Assembly: GCF_017355885.1 (NCBI RefSeq) | Contig: NZ_JAFEUU010000003.1 | Location: 248,001-312,000 of the forward strand | Reading direction: 5' to 3' | Source of the DNA: Sabulicella rubraurantiaca | GTDB lineage: Bacteria; Pseudomonadota; Alphaproteobacteria; Acetobacterales; Acetobacteraceae | Length of the DNA: 64,000 bases | Shown: in pieces, positions 20,533-29,284 of the stretch | Layout: the number at the start of each line of letters is the position of its first letter | Position numbering within the stretch: position 1 is the first letter of the stretch | Notes under the pieces: generated by a model | What the model saw: the letters and a program-made list of their open reading frames with translations, nothing else | The model's database searches: none | Told to the model about the DNA's origin: nothing | Made by a program: the position numbers and the translations under genes

Positions 20533-20852
20533 TGCATCCGGTCCTGGCCCTTGCGGGAGCGCTGCTCCTGGGAGCCTGCACCCTGCCCCAGCCCGACCGC
20601 TATTACAGCTGGTCGGTGGTGGAGGAGGACGATGACGACGACGAGGTCGTCACCTCCGGCAATCCCGACGTGGACTTCCTGCGCGTGATGATCGCGCACC
20701 AACAGGAAGGGACGGCGATGGCGGCCGAGGCGGCGCGCGAGACGCAGAATCCCCAGATACGCAACCTCGCGCGGCGGCTGGAACGGCAGCAGCGGCGCGA
20801 TACGACGCGGCTGGAGACTTTGGAGCGACGTCTTGCCCCCGAGACGCCTTAG
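20529..20852 (+). CDS. DUF305-family lipoprotein
   Basis: 107 aa. Signal peptide with lipobox LLLGAC (Cys17), an acidic stretch EEDDDDDE (31-39), then the DUF305 core NPDVDFLRVMIAHQQEG followed by AMAAEAAR. DUF305 proteins are periplasmic four-helix proteins linked to copper resistance (CopM in cyanobacteria); the usual HHQ is AHQ here, so one of the metal-binding histidines is missing. Translationally coupled to the HMA protein, which supports a copper role. Confidence 0.75.
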   Translation: MMHPVLALAGALLLGACTLPQPDRYYSWSVVEEDDDDDEVVTSGNPDVDFLRVMIAHQQEGTAMAAEAARETQNPQIRNLARRLERQQRRDTTRLETLERRLAPETP

Positions 20853-20957
20853 CGGGGGGCGCGGGTCAACCTTCCCCTCCCCCTCAACCGAAACGCCCCT
20901 GGATGGTTGTCCCCGCACAGCACGCAGAATCTTCGTTCCCGACCCCAGGAGGCCAGA

Positions 20958-21725
20958 ATGAGCGACAGACCGGTTGGCGCCGAAACGCCCCGTGCGACCC
21001 TGACGGGCGCCCTCGAGGACGCGAAGCACCTCGCCCAACGCGCCAAGACCGAGGCCACCGAGACGGCGGAGCACGTGAAGGACCGCGCCCTCGGCCTCGC
21101 CCAGGAAGCGCGCGCCCAGGGTGAGGAAATCCTCGGCTCGGCGCGCGAGCAGGCCGAGGATTTCGTGGAGCAAGGCAAGGAACGCGGCGCCGGTGCGGCT
21201 TCGGCCCTCGCCCAGGCGATCCACCGCATCGGCTCCGACCTCGACCAGGGCGCGCCGGAGATCGGCCGCCACGTCCACCGCGCCGCCGACGCGGCCGAGG
21301 GCCTGGCCCAGGCGCTGCGCGACCGCTCGATGGGCGAGCTGATGGGCGACGTTTCCGCCTTCGCCCGCCGCAACCCGACGGCGTTCTTCGCCATCGCCGC
21401 CGTGGCGGGTTTCGCCCTCGCGCGCTTCCTCAAGAGCGCCCCGCCCGCCATGCCCCGCCGCGCCCAGATGGCGCCTGGCTGGGTGGACCATGACGTGCAG
21501 GAGGCGCCGCGCCCGGCCACCATGGCGGCGGCCACGCTGGGCGGCGCCGTGGCGCATCGTGCCAACCCGTCGGGCGGCCAGCCCGGCACCATGCCGCAAT
21601 CGACGACCACCTCCGGCGGCACCAGCAATGGCACGTCGTCCTCCGGCCTCAGCGCGCCGAATATCGGCTCCTCCTCCGGCAGCACCTCCCCGGTGCCGAA
21701 CCAGAACTCAGGCACGCCGCTATGA
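20958..21725 (+). CDS. Helical membrane-anchored protein, ElaB/YqjD-DUF883-like (low similarity)
   Basis: 255 aa. Residues about 20-135 form a long amphipathic Ala/Glu/Lys/Arg-rich helix with heptad-like spacing, then a single hydrophobic segment FFAIAAVAGFALARFL (about 142-157), then a Ser/Thr/Gly/Asn/Pro-rich disordered tail of about 90 residues. The organisation recalls ElaB/YqjD ribosome-associated membrane proteins of stationary phase, but the long low-complexity tail is not typical. A strong AGGAGG lies upstream of ATG 20958. The stop overlaps the next start by ATGA. First gene of a three-gene operon. Confidence 0.6.
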   Translation: MSDRPVGAETPRATLTGALEDAKHLAQRAKTEATETAEHVKDRALGLAQEARAQGEEILGSAREQAEDFVEQGKERGAGAASALAQAIHRIGSDLDQGAPEIGRHVHRAADAAEGLAQALRDRSMGELMGDVSAFARRNPTAFFAIAAVAGFALARFLKSAPPAMPRRAQMAPGWVDHDVQEAPRPATMAAATLGGAVAHRANPSGGQPGTMPQSTTTSGGTSNGTSSSGLSAPNIGSSSGSTSPVPNQNSGTPL

Positions 21726-22117
21726 GAGAGAACAGCGACCGCTCGGTCGCCGACCTGCTCGGCGACCTGGTGGACCAGACCACGACGCTGGTCCGCAAGG
21801 AGGTCCAGCTCGCCCGTGCGGAGCTGAGCGAAAAGGCGGGGCAGGTCAGCACCGCCGTCATCTCGCTCGGCGCCGGGATGGTGCTGGCGATCGGTGCGCT
21901 GATCGCCCTCACCCAGGCGGCGATCGCGGCGCTGGTGGAGTATGCGGGGCTTTCCGCGACGGTCTCCGCGCTGATCGTGGCCGCCGTGCTGGGGCTGATC
22001 GGCTTCCTCGTGGTGCGTGGCGGCCTCGCCACGCTCAAATCCTTCAACATCACCCCAGACCGCACGGCGACGCAGCTTTCGCGTGACGCCCAGGTCGTCA
22101 AGGAGCAGGTGCGATGA
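21722..22117 (+). CDS. DUF1469 / YqjE-like holin-superfamily membrane protein
   Basis: 131 aa. N-terminal amphipathic helix (SVADLLGDLVDQTTTLVRKE), then two transmembrane helices (about 42-68 and 75-100) and a charged tail. It matches the phage_holin_3_6/YqjE domain, which despite its name is found in chromosomal stress operons next to YqjD and YqjK. Overlaps both neighbours by 4 bp (ATGA), so the three proteins are made together. Confidence 0.8.
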   Translation: MRENSDRSVADLLGDLVDQTTTLVRKEVQLARAELSEKAGQVSTAVISLGAGMVLAIGALIALTQAAIAALVEYAGLSATVSALIVAAVLGLIGFLVVRGGLATLKSFNITPDRTATQLSRDAQVVKEQVR

Positions 22118-23184
22118 GCGGCAACACCGACCCCGGCGACAAGAGCCCAGCCGAGCTGGAGCGCGAGGTGGAGCAGACCCGCAACAACGTGTCCGAGACG
22201 CTGGACACGCTGCGCGAGAAGCTGCGCCCGTCGCAGATCATGGACGAGGTGATGGAGGAGGCGACGGACTGGATCCGAGGCTCCGGTGGGACGGAGTTCG
22301 TGTCCAACCTCGGCGCAACGGTGCGTGACAACCCGCTGCCCGTGGTGCTGATTGGGGTCGGCATCGCCTGGATGCTGCTGGGCGGCCGTTCCTCGCGCGA
22401 TACCGACGACTACTATGACGCGCAGCGCACGGCGCGGGTCGTGCCCGGTGCCGGGTCGCAGGGTCACACCCGCACCTATCGCATGCAGCACGAGCCGGTG
22501 CGCTCCTCCGCCGGGCCAGTGCGCCGCTTCATGAACGATGCGCGCGACGCCATCACCTCTGGCCCCTCGGCCGTGGCCCATGCGATGGGCGATGCCGCGT
22601 CGCGCGCCGCTTCCGCCGTGTCCGGGGCGGCTTCCTCGGCAGCCTCTGCCGTGTCGGGCGCCGCTTCCTCGGCGGCCTCCGCGGTCAGCGGCGCCATGCC
22701 GTCCGGTTCCTCCTCCTATGGTTCCTCGAGCTCGGGTGGCGGGATCGGCGCGCATGTGTCGCATCTGACCGGGCAGGTCAGCGACGTGGCGAGCGACGTG
22801 GCGGACCGCGCCGCGCGGCAATACCGCCAGGCCGAGCCCTTCCTGTATGGCGCGCTGGGCCTCGCCATCGGCGCGGGCATCGGCGCGCTGCTGCCGGCGA
22901 CGGAGGTGGAGAACCGCCTGCTCGGCGAGCATCGCGAGGCCGCCTTCGACGCCGCGCGCGAGAGCATCGACACGGTGCGCCACATCGCCGAGGACAAGAT
23001 CGCCGAGGCGCGCGACACCATCGTCGAGACCTATGAGGGCGCGATGGAGCAGCTGGACCGCGAGAGCTTGGCGGATGCGCCGCGCATCATCGCCGATGCG
23101 GCATCCAAGGTCGGCGAGGCGGCGCAGGACACGCTGCGCTCCGCCGCTGCCGAGGCGAAGCGAGGCCTGACCGGCCAGGGCTGA
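22114..23184 (+). CDS. DUF3618 domain protein with Ala/Ser repeats
   Basis: 356 aa. The first about 45 residues are the DUF3618 motif (SPAELEREVEQTRNNVSETL), followed by a hydrophobic helix VVLIGVGIAWMLLGG (about 75-90), a linker with an 11-residue Ala/Ser/Val/Gly repeat (about 165-195), a second hydrophobic segment ALGLAIGAGIGALLPA (about 248-263) and a long charged helix at the C-terminus. Last gene of the operon with the helical protein and the DUF1469 protein; probably a membrane-associated stress or envelope component. It is followed by a good terminator. Confidence 0.75.
   Translation: MSGNTDPGDKSPAELEREVEQTRNNVSETLDTLREKLRPSQIMDEVMEEATDWIRGSGGTEFVSNLGATVRDNPLPVVLIGVGIAWMLLGGRSSRDTDDYYDAQRTARVVPGAGSQGHTRTYRMQHEPVRSSAGPVRRFMNDARDAITSGPSAVAHAMGDAASRAASAVSGAASSAASAVSGAASSAASAVSGAMPSGSSSYGSSSSGGGIGAHVSHLTGQVSDVASDVADRAARQYRQAEPFLYGALGLAIGAGIGALLPATEVENRLLGEHREAAFDAARESIDTVRHIAEDKIAEARDTIVETYEGAMEQLDRESLADAPRIIADAASKVGEAAQDTLRSAAAEAKRGLTGQG
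22606..22695 (+). repeat. Imperfect 33-bp tandem repeat inside the DUF3618 gene
   Basis: Two full copies and one partial copy of a 33-bp unit that encodes AASAVSGAASS. Synonymous differences between copies show that the repeat is not a recent slip. In-frame length changes here would alter only the linker. Confidence 0.7.
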
Positions 23185-23202
23185 CGCCCGTCCGAAATAG
23201 CA

Positions 23203-23235
23203 AACCCCCGGGACGCGAGTCTCGGGGGTTTTTTC
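23203..23235 (+). terminator. Rho-independent terminator of the DUF3618 operon
   Basis: Twelve-bp stem (AACCCCCGGGAC / GTCTCGGGGGTT, one G-T pair) with a GCGA loop, followed by a T-run, about 18 bp after the DUF3618 stop codon. The T-rich flank reads on the plus strand; the A-rich side also gives a short U-tract for the convergent nhaA transcript. Confidence 0.85.
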
Positions 23236-23254
23236 GTCGTGCGGTGCCGGCCGG

Positions 23255-24496
23255 TCAGCGGCTCGGCGTCCCCTTCGCCGGCGCCCCGGCGCGGATCTGG
23301 GCGGGCGTCGGCACGTCGCGCGGAGCGACGCGCAGGATCGCCCAGCCGATCATCCCCGCCATCAGCGAACCGCAGAGGATGCCGACCTTCACCTCGTTCT
23401 GCAGCGCGATGTTGTCCGCGAAGGACAGCATCCCAATGAACAGGCTCATGGTGAAGCCGATGCCGCAGAGCACCGACACGCCCAGCATCTGCATCCGCCC
23501 CGCGCCCATCGGCATGTCCGCATAGCCCAGCCGGATCAGCAGCAGGACGGAGCCATAGACGCCGATCAGCTTGCCGACGAGGAGGCCGAGCGCGACGCCC
23601 AGCGTCAGGTTGTCGGCCAGCGCGTCCACCGTCATGCCTGCGAAGGACACGCCCGCATTGGCGAAGCCGAAGATCGGGATGATGGCGAAGGTCACCCAGT
23701 GCTGCAGAGCGTGCTCCAGCCGGTGCAGGGGCGAGCCGGCCATGTCGTCCGCCTGCGCGGGGCTGGGGCGGATCGGTATGGTGAAGGCCAGCACCACCCC
23801 CGCGATCGTGGCATGCACGCCCGAGCGCAGCACGAAGAACCACAGCACCGCGCCCAGCAGCATGAAAGGCCACAGGCTGCGCACTCCGGCGCGCCCCATG
23901 CCGAACAGCGCGGCCGTGACCGCGGCGGCGAGGGCGAGGTCCATCGTGGACAGGTCACTCGTGTAGAACAGGGCGATGATCACCACCGCGCCCAGATCGT
24001 CGAGGATGGCGAGGGCGGTGAGGAAGATCTTGAGCGACACCGGCACGCGGTCGCCCAGCAGCGCCAGCACGCCGAGGGCGAAGGCGATGTCGGTCGCCGC
24101 CGGGATGGCCCAGCCGCGCGAGGCCACGGGGTCGTGGTAATTGAACAGCAGGAAGATGATCGCCGGCACGGCCATGCCGCACGCCGCCGCGACGCCGGGC
24201 AGGATGCGTCGGCTCCAGGTCGAGAGCTGGCCATCGAGCACCTCGCGCTTGATCTCGAGCCCGACGAACAGGAAGAACACCGCCATCAGCGCGTCATTGA
24301 TCCAGTGCTGGACGCTGAGCGGGCCGAGATAGGCGTGGAGCGCGCTGAAATACGCCTCAGAGAGCGGCGAGTTCGCGACGACCAGCGCCAGCGCGGCGGC
24401 CGCCATGAGGGCGAGTCCGCCCGAGGCGGAATTGTCCAGGAAGGCGCGCAGCATGGAAGGCGGGCGGCGGTCGTCGGTCCTCGCGGGGGCGGCCAT
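23255..24496 (-). CDS. nhaA: Na+/H+ antiporter NhaA
   Basis: 413 aa. Electrogenic antiporter of the inner membrane that exports Na+ in exchange for 2 H+ at alkaline pH. The functional aspartates are all present: Asp136 in AATDIAFALG and the Asp166-Asp167 pair in AILDDLGAV, matching E. coli Asp133, Asp163 and Asp164. About 11-12 hydrophobic helices can be counted. The start ATG 24496 gives a normal N-terminus; longer in-frame starts run into Arg-rich sequence without family similarity. Confidence 0.95.
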   Translation of the reverse strand: MAAPARTDDRRPPSMLRAFLDNSASGGLALMAAAALALVVANSPLSEAYFSALHAYLGPLSVQHWINDALMAVFFLFVGLEIKREVLDGQLSTWSRRILPGVAAACGMAVPAIIFLLFNYHDPVASRGWAIPAATDIAFALGVLALLGDRVPVSLKIFLTALAILDDLGAVVIIALFYTSDLSTMDLALAAAVTAALFGMGRAGVRSLWPFMLLGAVLWFFVLRSGVHATIAGVVLAFTIPIRPSPAQADDMAGSPLHRLEHALQHWVTFAIIPIFGFANAGVSFAGMTVDALADNLTLGVALGLLVGKLIGVYGSVLLLIRLGYADMPMGAGRMQMLGVSVLCGIGFTMSLFIGMLSFADNIALQNEVKVGILCGSLMAGMIGWAILRVAPRDVPTPAQIRAGAPAKGTPSR

Positions 24497-24596
24497 GCGC
24501 GTGTCTCCTGCAGTGATGCGAGACAGCGCCCATAGATGGCGCGGGCAGGCATGGCAAGGAAGCTTCGGCCGCGCGGAAACGCGTTCCGCCTGCGGT

Positions 24597-26138
24597 TCAA
24601 GCCGCGGGCAAGGCCAGGGTGACGGTCGTTCCGCGTCCCGGATTCGTATCGATCGCCGCCGCGCCGCCCGCATCCTGCGCGAAGCCGAAAACCTGGGCGA
24701 GGCCGAGCCCGGTTCCCTTGCCTTCGCCCTTGGTGCTGAAGAAGGGCTCGAAGGCGCGCGAGGCGACCTCTGGCGCCATGCCGGTGCCGGTGTCGCTGAC
24801 GGCGAGGCAGACCTGGTCCCGGCCTTCCGCCGGGCGGCCGAAGGTCCGCAGGGTGAGGCGGCCGCCCTTCGGCATGGCGTCGCGCGCATTGACGACGAGG
24901 TTCAGCACCGCCGCCTCGAGCGGGCCGGGATCGGCGAAGGCGTGCGGCAGGGCAGGGTCGAGATCCAGCGCCAGTTCGATATGCGAGCCGAGCGAGCGCT
25001 CCAGCAGCGCTCCCATGGCAGCGATGCGGGCATTCAGGTCGAAGCCCTCGGGGGCCTTGGTGCCGCGCCGCGCGAAGGCGAGCAGCCTCCCGCACACATC
25101 CTGCGCTGACCGCGCCGCCTCGCTCATGCCGGACAGGACCATCTGGCGTCCCGCTTCGTCCAGCGTCTCGCGCTCCAGCAGCGACACGCCGCTCATGATG
25201 ACCTGGAGCCAGTTGACGAAGTCGTGCGCCACGCCGCCGGTCAGCTGCCCCAGCGCGGCCAGCCGTTCCGCGCGCCGCGCTTCCTCCCGCGCCTGGGCGA
25301 GTTCGGTGGCGCGGGATTCGGCCAGGGCGCGGAACCGCGCCTCACTCTGCGCCAGGGCCTCGCGCGCCGCGCGAAGCTCGGTGATGTCGAGATGGGCGCC
25401 GAGCATCCGCAGCGCCCGGCCTTCCGCATCGCGCTCGATCTCGGCACGGGCGTAGATCCAGCGCTCCTCCCCCTCCGGCGTCAGGATGCGGTATTCCTGC
25501 TCGTAGTGGCGGGTAGGGACGAAGTCGCTTACCGCCTCCAGGAAATGGCGCTCGGCGCGCTCGCGATCCTCGGGATGCAGGCGCGCCACCCAGTCACGAT
25601 GCTGCTCCGTGCGCGCGGCGGCCGGGTGGCCCTGCAGCGCCATGTATTCGGGCGAGCGGAGATTGGTCCCGGTCGCGAGGTCGATCTCGAATCCGCCGAT
25701 GCGGCCGATGCGCTGCACGCGGCGCAGCCGCGCCTCGCTCGTTGCCAGCGCCTCCTGCACCTGCCGGCGGGGGGTCACATCCAGCGCGATGCCGCGCCAG
25801 GGGGTCACGGCGGGTCCCGGCCCTTCTGCCCGGCCGACGAGGCGGATCCAGCGCGGCTCCACCCCCTCCTCGGCCCGCAGTCGGTATTCGATGTGGAATT
25901 CGGTCGCGTTCTGCAGCGCGGCGTCGAATTCGCGCTCGACCCGCTCCTTGTCCTCAGGATGCAGCAGGGCGCACCACTGGGAGCGCAGGACGAGCGGCGC
26001 CTCGGGCAGGCCGTGCAGCGCGTGCATCCTCGCATCCCAGGCAGCGGCACCGGTCACGGGGTCGATGCGCCAGGTGGCGAGGCTGCCCAGGGCGAGCGCC
26101 TCCTCCAGCACGGCGAGGCGTTGCGCCATTTCGCCCAT
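24597..26138 (-). CDS. Cytosolic sensor histidine kinase with two PAS domains
   Basis: 513 aa, no membrane segment. Two PAS/PAC units (about 1-120 and 125-245; both carry the LHPEDKER/LHPEDRER loop), a coiled linker, a HisKA domain with AALGQLTGGVAHDFVNWLQV, and an ATPase domain with N box NLVVNARDAM, G1 DTGTGM, F box FEPFFSTK and G2 GKGTGLGL. The H box has DFVNW where most HWE/HisKA relatives read DFNNLL. There is no receiver domain. The start is uncertain: ATG 26138 has GAGG 5 bp upstream, but the frame is open to 26408. It is divergent from the membrane-bound hybrid kinase at 26375, with 236 bp between. Confidence 0.82.
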   Translation of the reverse strand: MGEMAQRLAVLEEALALGSLATWRIDPVTGAAAWDARMHALHGLPEAPLVLRSQWCALLHPEDKERVEREFDAALQNATEFHIEYRLRAEEGVEPRWIRLVGRAEGPGPAVTPWRGIALDVTPRRQVQEALATSEARLRRVQRIGRIGGFEIDLATGTNLRSPEYMALQGHPAAARTEQHRDWVARLHPEDRERAERHFLEAVSDFVPTRHYEQEYRILTPEGEERWIYARAEIERDAEGRALRMLGAHLDITELRAAREALAQSEARFRALAESRATELAQAREEARRAERLAALGQLTGGVAHDFVNWLQVIMSGVSLLERETLDEAGRQMVLSGMSEAARSAQDVCGRLLAFARRGTKAPEGFDLNARIAAMGALLERSLGSHIELALDLDPALPHAFADPGPLEAAVLNLVVNARDAMPKGGRLTLRTFGRPAEGRDQVCLAVSDTGTGMAPEVASRAFEPFFSTKGEGKGTGLGLAQVFGFAQDAGGAAAIDTNPGRGTTVTLALPAA

Positions 26139-26374
26139 GCGCGCCTCGCCGGGACCGGAGGCGGGCTCGGTCACGCGGGGTGCCGCGATGCTGAGGAGGG
26201 AGGATGCACCCGGATTGGCTTTCTTTCGGGCCGCCCGGATCGGCCGCCGCGGCGGCAATATGTGGCCATGGCTCCATTTTTGAAAGGGCGGCGCGTCGCG
26301 CTTGCTTCGCCTGACGGGCTCTGCGATGGAAAGATGCGGAAGCAGTTTCCCGCCCTTCCGCCGGAGGCCGTCCC

Positions 26375-29026
26375 CTGGACCCCATCCCCGCCGACGCAGC
26401 GCAGCCACCGCGACGCGGGCTTGTCGTCTCCCTGGCCGCCCTCGCGCTTGTCGCGCTCCTGCCTCTCGCCCTCTGGGCCTGGGTCGCGCTGGAAGGGCGC
26501 ACCCGCGCCCTCGTCACCGCCGAGCAGGAGATGGAGCGCGCCACCGCCATCCTGGCGGAGCAGGCGCTGCGCCTGCTCGAAACGCAGGCCGCCATGCTCG
26601 AACTGGTGGAACAGGTGGCCGGGGAGCGCGCCTGCCCGGAGCTGCGCTTCGACCCTTCCATGCGCGCCTTCCTCGGCGCCGCCGCGCATCAGGCGGCACA
26701 GACCGAAGCGGCCTGGATCATCAACGCGGATGGGATGATCTGCCTCAGCAGCCGCGCGGACCGCATGGATGACCAGTCCCGCGCCGACCGCAGCTATTTC
26801 ATCGCTGCGCGGGACGCCCCGCCGGGTCATGTCCACATCGAGCGGGCGATGACGGGGCGGGTCACCGGAACGCCCTTCTTCAGCCTGGCGCGGCGCCGCG
26901 GCGAGGACCGGTTCGACGGCATCATCCTGGTGGCCGTGAACCTGCGTGGCCTCGTCGAATACTGGGACCGCACCGTCGCGGTCCTGCCGACCCAGCGCGT
27001 GGCGATGCTGCGCGCCGACGGCGCCTTCATCGCCCGGTCCTGGGCGCCCATCGTGCCCGAGCCCGATGCGCGGCTGGAAGCGGCGCTGGGCGCGCTGTGG
27101 GGGGACGCGCCGCAGGGCGGTGGGCTCGACTTCGTCTCGCCGGTGGATGGGCGGCAGCGCATCGCCTCCTGGCGTCGCCTGCCGGGCTGGGACGTGGTGG
27201 TGACCAGCAGCGTGACGGCGGAGGAGGCCTTGCGTCCCTGGCGCCGCTTCACCTTGCTGTCGGGCCTCGCCGCTGCCGCCGCCTCCGCCCTGCTGGCCGC
27301 CTTTCTGTGGACCGTCGCCCGCGCGCGGCTGCGTCTGGAGGAGGCGAATGCGACGCTGGAAGGCCGGGTGACGCAGCGCACCGCGCAGCTTCGCGAAAGC
27401 GAGGCGCGGTTCCGTGCCATCACCGACGCCATGCCGCAGATCGTCTGGTCCACCCGCGCCGATGGATTCCACGATTTCTACAATCGCCGCTGGTACGAAT
27501 ACACCGGCACCACGCCGGAACAGGTGCAGGGCGCGGGCTGGGCGCCGGTCTTCCATCCCGAGGACCAGCCCCGCGCCTGGGAGCGCTGGAGCCACTCTCT
27601 CGAGACCGGCGAGCCTTATGAGGTGGAATACCGGCTGCGCGCCGCCGATGGCAGCTATCGCTGGATGCTGGGCCGCGCCCTGCCGGTGCGCGACGAGAAG
27701 GGCAACATCCTGCGCTGGTTCGGCACCTGCACCGACATCGAGGAGATCGTGGAGGCGCGCGAGGTGCTGGCCCGGTCGCGCGTGGAGCTCGAGAAGCTGA
27801 TCGAGGGCCGCACCCGCGACCTGCAGGCGACTCAGGCGCGCCTCGCCCACGCGCAGCGCATGGAGGCGCTGGGCCAGCTGGCGGGCGGCATCGCCCACGA
27901 CTTCAATAACGTCCTCCAGGCCGTGCAGGGCGGGGCCGGTCTGATCGAGCGCCGGCCCGGCGAGGCGGCGTCGGTGCGTCGCTTGGCGCGCATGGTGGTG
28001 GAGGCGGCAGAGCGCGGCGCCTCGATCACGCGCCGCCTCCTCGCCTTCGCGCGTCGCGGCGACCTGCGCGCCGAGCCGGTGGAGGCCACATCGCTCCTGG
28101 CGGACATGGCGGAGATCCTGCGCCACACGCTGGGTACCGGGATCGAGCTGCGCGTCGAGGCGCCGGAGGGGTTGCCGCCGCTTCTGGCCGACAAGGGGCA
28201 GCTGGAGACCGTGCTGGTGAACCTCGCCACCAATGCGCGCGACGCGATGAACGGGCAGGGTCGGCTGACACTGTCCGCCGCGACCGACTTCCCGCGTGAG
28301 GATGGGGCGCCGGGGCGGCCGGTGACTCTCCGGGCCGGCTCCTATGTGCGGCTTTCCGTGTCCGACACCGGCATGGGCATGTCGCCCGAGATCGTCGCCC
28401 GCGCGACGGAGCCCTTCTTCACCACCAAGCCGCCGGGCCAGGGCACTGGGCTCGGCCTCGCCATCGTGCGCGGCTTCGCCGAGCAATCCGGCGGCGCCCT
28501 GGGCATCGAGAGCGCGCGAGGGCGCGGTACCACCATCCATCTCTGGCTGCCCCTCGCGGAAGCCGAGGCGCGGGAGGAAGTGCCCTTGGCCCTGGCCGAG
28601 GCGCCGGCGAACGGAGTGCGCGCCCGGCTGCTGTTGGTGGATGACGATGCGGTGGTGCGCGAGGTGACCGCGGAGCAGCTGGCCGAGGCGGGATACGCGG
28701 TGCGGCAAGCGGCGGATGGACCCTCCGCCCTGGCCCTGCTGGATGCGGGGGAGGCGGTGGATCTGCTGGTCTCCGACCTTTCCATGCCGGGGATGGACGG
28801 GGTGAGCCTGGTGCGGGCGGCGCAGCGGCGACGCCCGCGCCTGCCCGCCATCCTGCTGACCGGCTTCGCGACCCATGCGGCGGAGCTGGCGCTGGGCGGG
28901 GCGCTGAGTGGCACCTTCTCCCTGCTGCGCAAGCCGGTGACGGCGGAGCACCTAGCAGAGCGCGTGGCGGTGATGTTGGAAGGTTCGGCAACGGAGGATG
29001 CAGCCATAACTTCGCCGAAACGTTAA
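26375..29026 (+). CDS. Membrane-bound hybrid sensor histidine kinase with a probable CTG start
   Basis: 883 aa from CTG 26375. Order: transmembrane helix (about 16-40), periplasmic Cache-like sensor (about 45-290) with the DRSYF element of dCache domains, second membrane helix (about 292-315), coiled coil, PAS/PAC (about 345-460), HisKA with GGIAHDFNNVLQ (phospho-His near 507), ATPase domain (NLATNARDAM, DTGMGM, GQGTGLGL) and a receiver domain (LLLVDDDAVVRE; phospho-Asp near 800 in VSDLSMPGMDG; Lys in LLRKPVT). No ATG, GTG or TTG precedes the first membrane helix; GGAGG at 26363-26367 stands 7 bp before CTG 26375. ATG 26531 would remove the first helix and leave one membrane span. Confidence 0.85.
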   Translation: MDPIPADAAQPPRRGLVVSLAALALVALLPLALWAWVALEGRTRALVTAEQEMERATAILAEQALRLLETQAAMLELVEQVAGERACPELRFDPSMRAFLGAAAHQAAQTEAAWIINADGMICLSSRADRMDDQSRADRSYFIAARDAPPGHVHIERAMTGRVTGTPFFSLARRRGEDRFDGIILVAVNLRGLVEYWDRTVAVLPTQRVAMLRADGAFIARSWAPIVPEPDARLEAALGALWGDAPQGGGLDFVSPVDGRQRIASWRRLPGWDVVVTSSVTAEEALRPWRRFTLLSGLAAAAASALLAAFLWTVARARLRLEEANATLEGRVTQRTAQLRESEARFRAITDAMPQIVWSTRADGFHDFYNRRWYEYTGTTPEQVQGAGWAPVFHPEDQPRAWERWSHSLETGEPYEVEYRLRAADGSYRWMLGRALPVRDEKGNILRWFGTCTDIEEIVEAREVLARSRVELEKLIEGRTRDLQATQARLAHAQRMEALGQLAGGIAHDFNNVLQAVQGGAGLIERRPGEAASVRRLARMVVEAAERGASITRRLLAFARRGDLRAEPVEATSLLADMAEILRHTLGTGIELRVEAPEGLPPLLADKGQLETVLVNLATNARDAMNGQGRLTLSAATDFPREDGAPGRPVTLRAGSYVRLSVSDTGMGMSPEIVARATEPFFTTKPPGQGTGLGLAIVRGFAEQSGGALGIESARGRGTTIHLWLPLAEAEAREEVPLALAEAPANGVRARLLLVDDDAVVREVTAEQLAEAGYAVRQAADGPSALALLDAGEAVDLLVSDLSMPGMDGVSLVRAAQRRRPRLPAILLTGFATHAAELALGGALSGTFSLLRKPVTAEHLAERVAVMLEGSATEDAAITSPKR

Positions 29027-29064
29027 GGCCGCAGCGGATTTCCCCAACAGAGGAGGAAAGGCCG

Positions 29065-29250
29065 ATGCCCGGCGCGAAACGCGAGTTGATCGATACCGGT
29101 ACCGACAAGCGCTACGTGCGGCGCGACGAGAAGGGCCAGTTCAAGGAATCCGACGACGTGAGCCGCTCGCTCAGCCAGGACGCGAAGCGGCAGGCTTCGA
29201 CGGAAGCCAAGAAGGGCCAGGGCGACAAGGGCGACCGCAAGAAGGGTTGA
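29065..29250 (+). CDS. Small conserved basic protein, function unknown
   Basis: 61 aa, highly charged (Lys, Asp, Arg), no cysteine, no hydrophobic segment, likely disordered. It begins after a strong AGGAGG (29051-29056) and has the start-proximal pattern KRELIDTGTDKRYVRRDEKGQFKESDDV, which resembles short proteins widespread in Rhizobiales and Acetobacteraceae. Located 38 bp after the hybrid kinase gene; co-transcription is possible. Lysine-rich tail KKGQGDKGDRKKG suggests nucleic-acid or ribosome contact, but this is a guess. Confidence 0.65.
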   Translation: MPGAKRELIDTGTDKRYVRRDEKGQFKESDDVSRSLSQDAKRQASTEAKKGQGDKGDRKKG

Positions 29251-29284
29251 GGCGGGGACCCGCGCCGTTGCACCATTCAGCTGC

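Noticed and set aside
21722-22117. Phage holin hit as evidence of a prophage
   Set aside because: The holin-superfamily name is historical; the gene is in a chromosomal stress-type operon and no other phage genes are present.
26171-28951. 926-codon minus-strand frame opposite the hybrid kinase
   Set aside because: Shadow of the kinase gene; the kinase frame carries all motifs.
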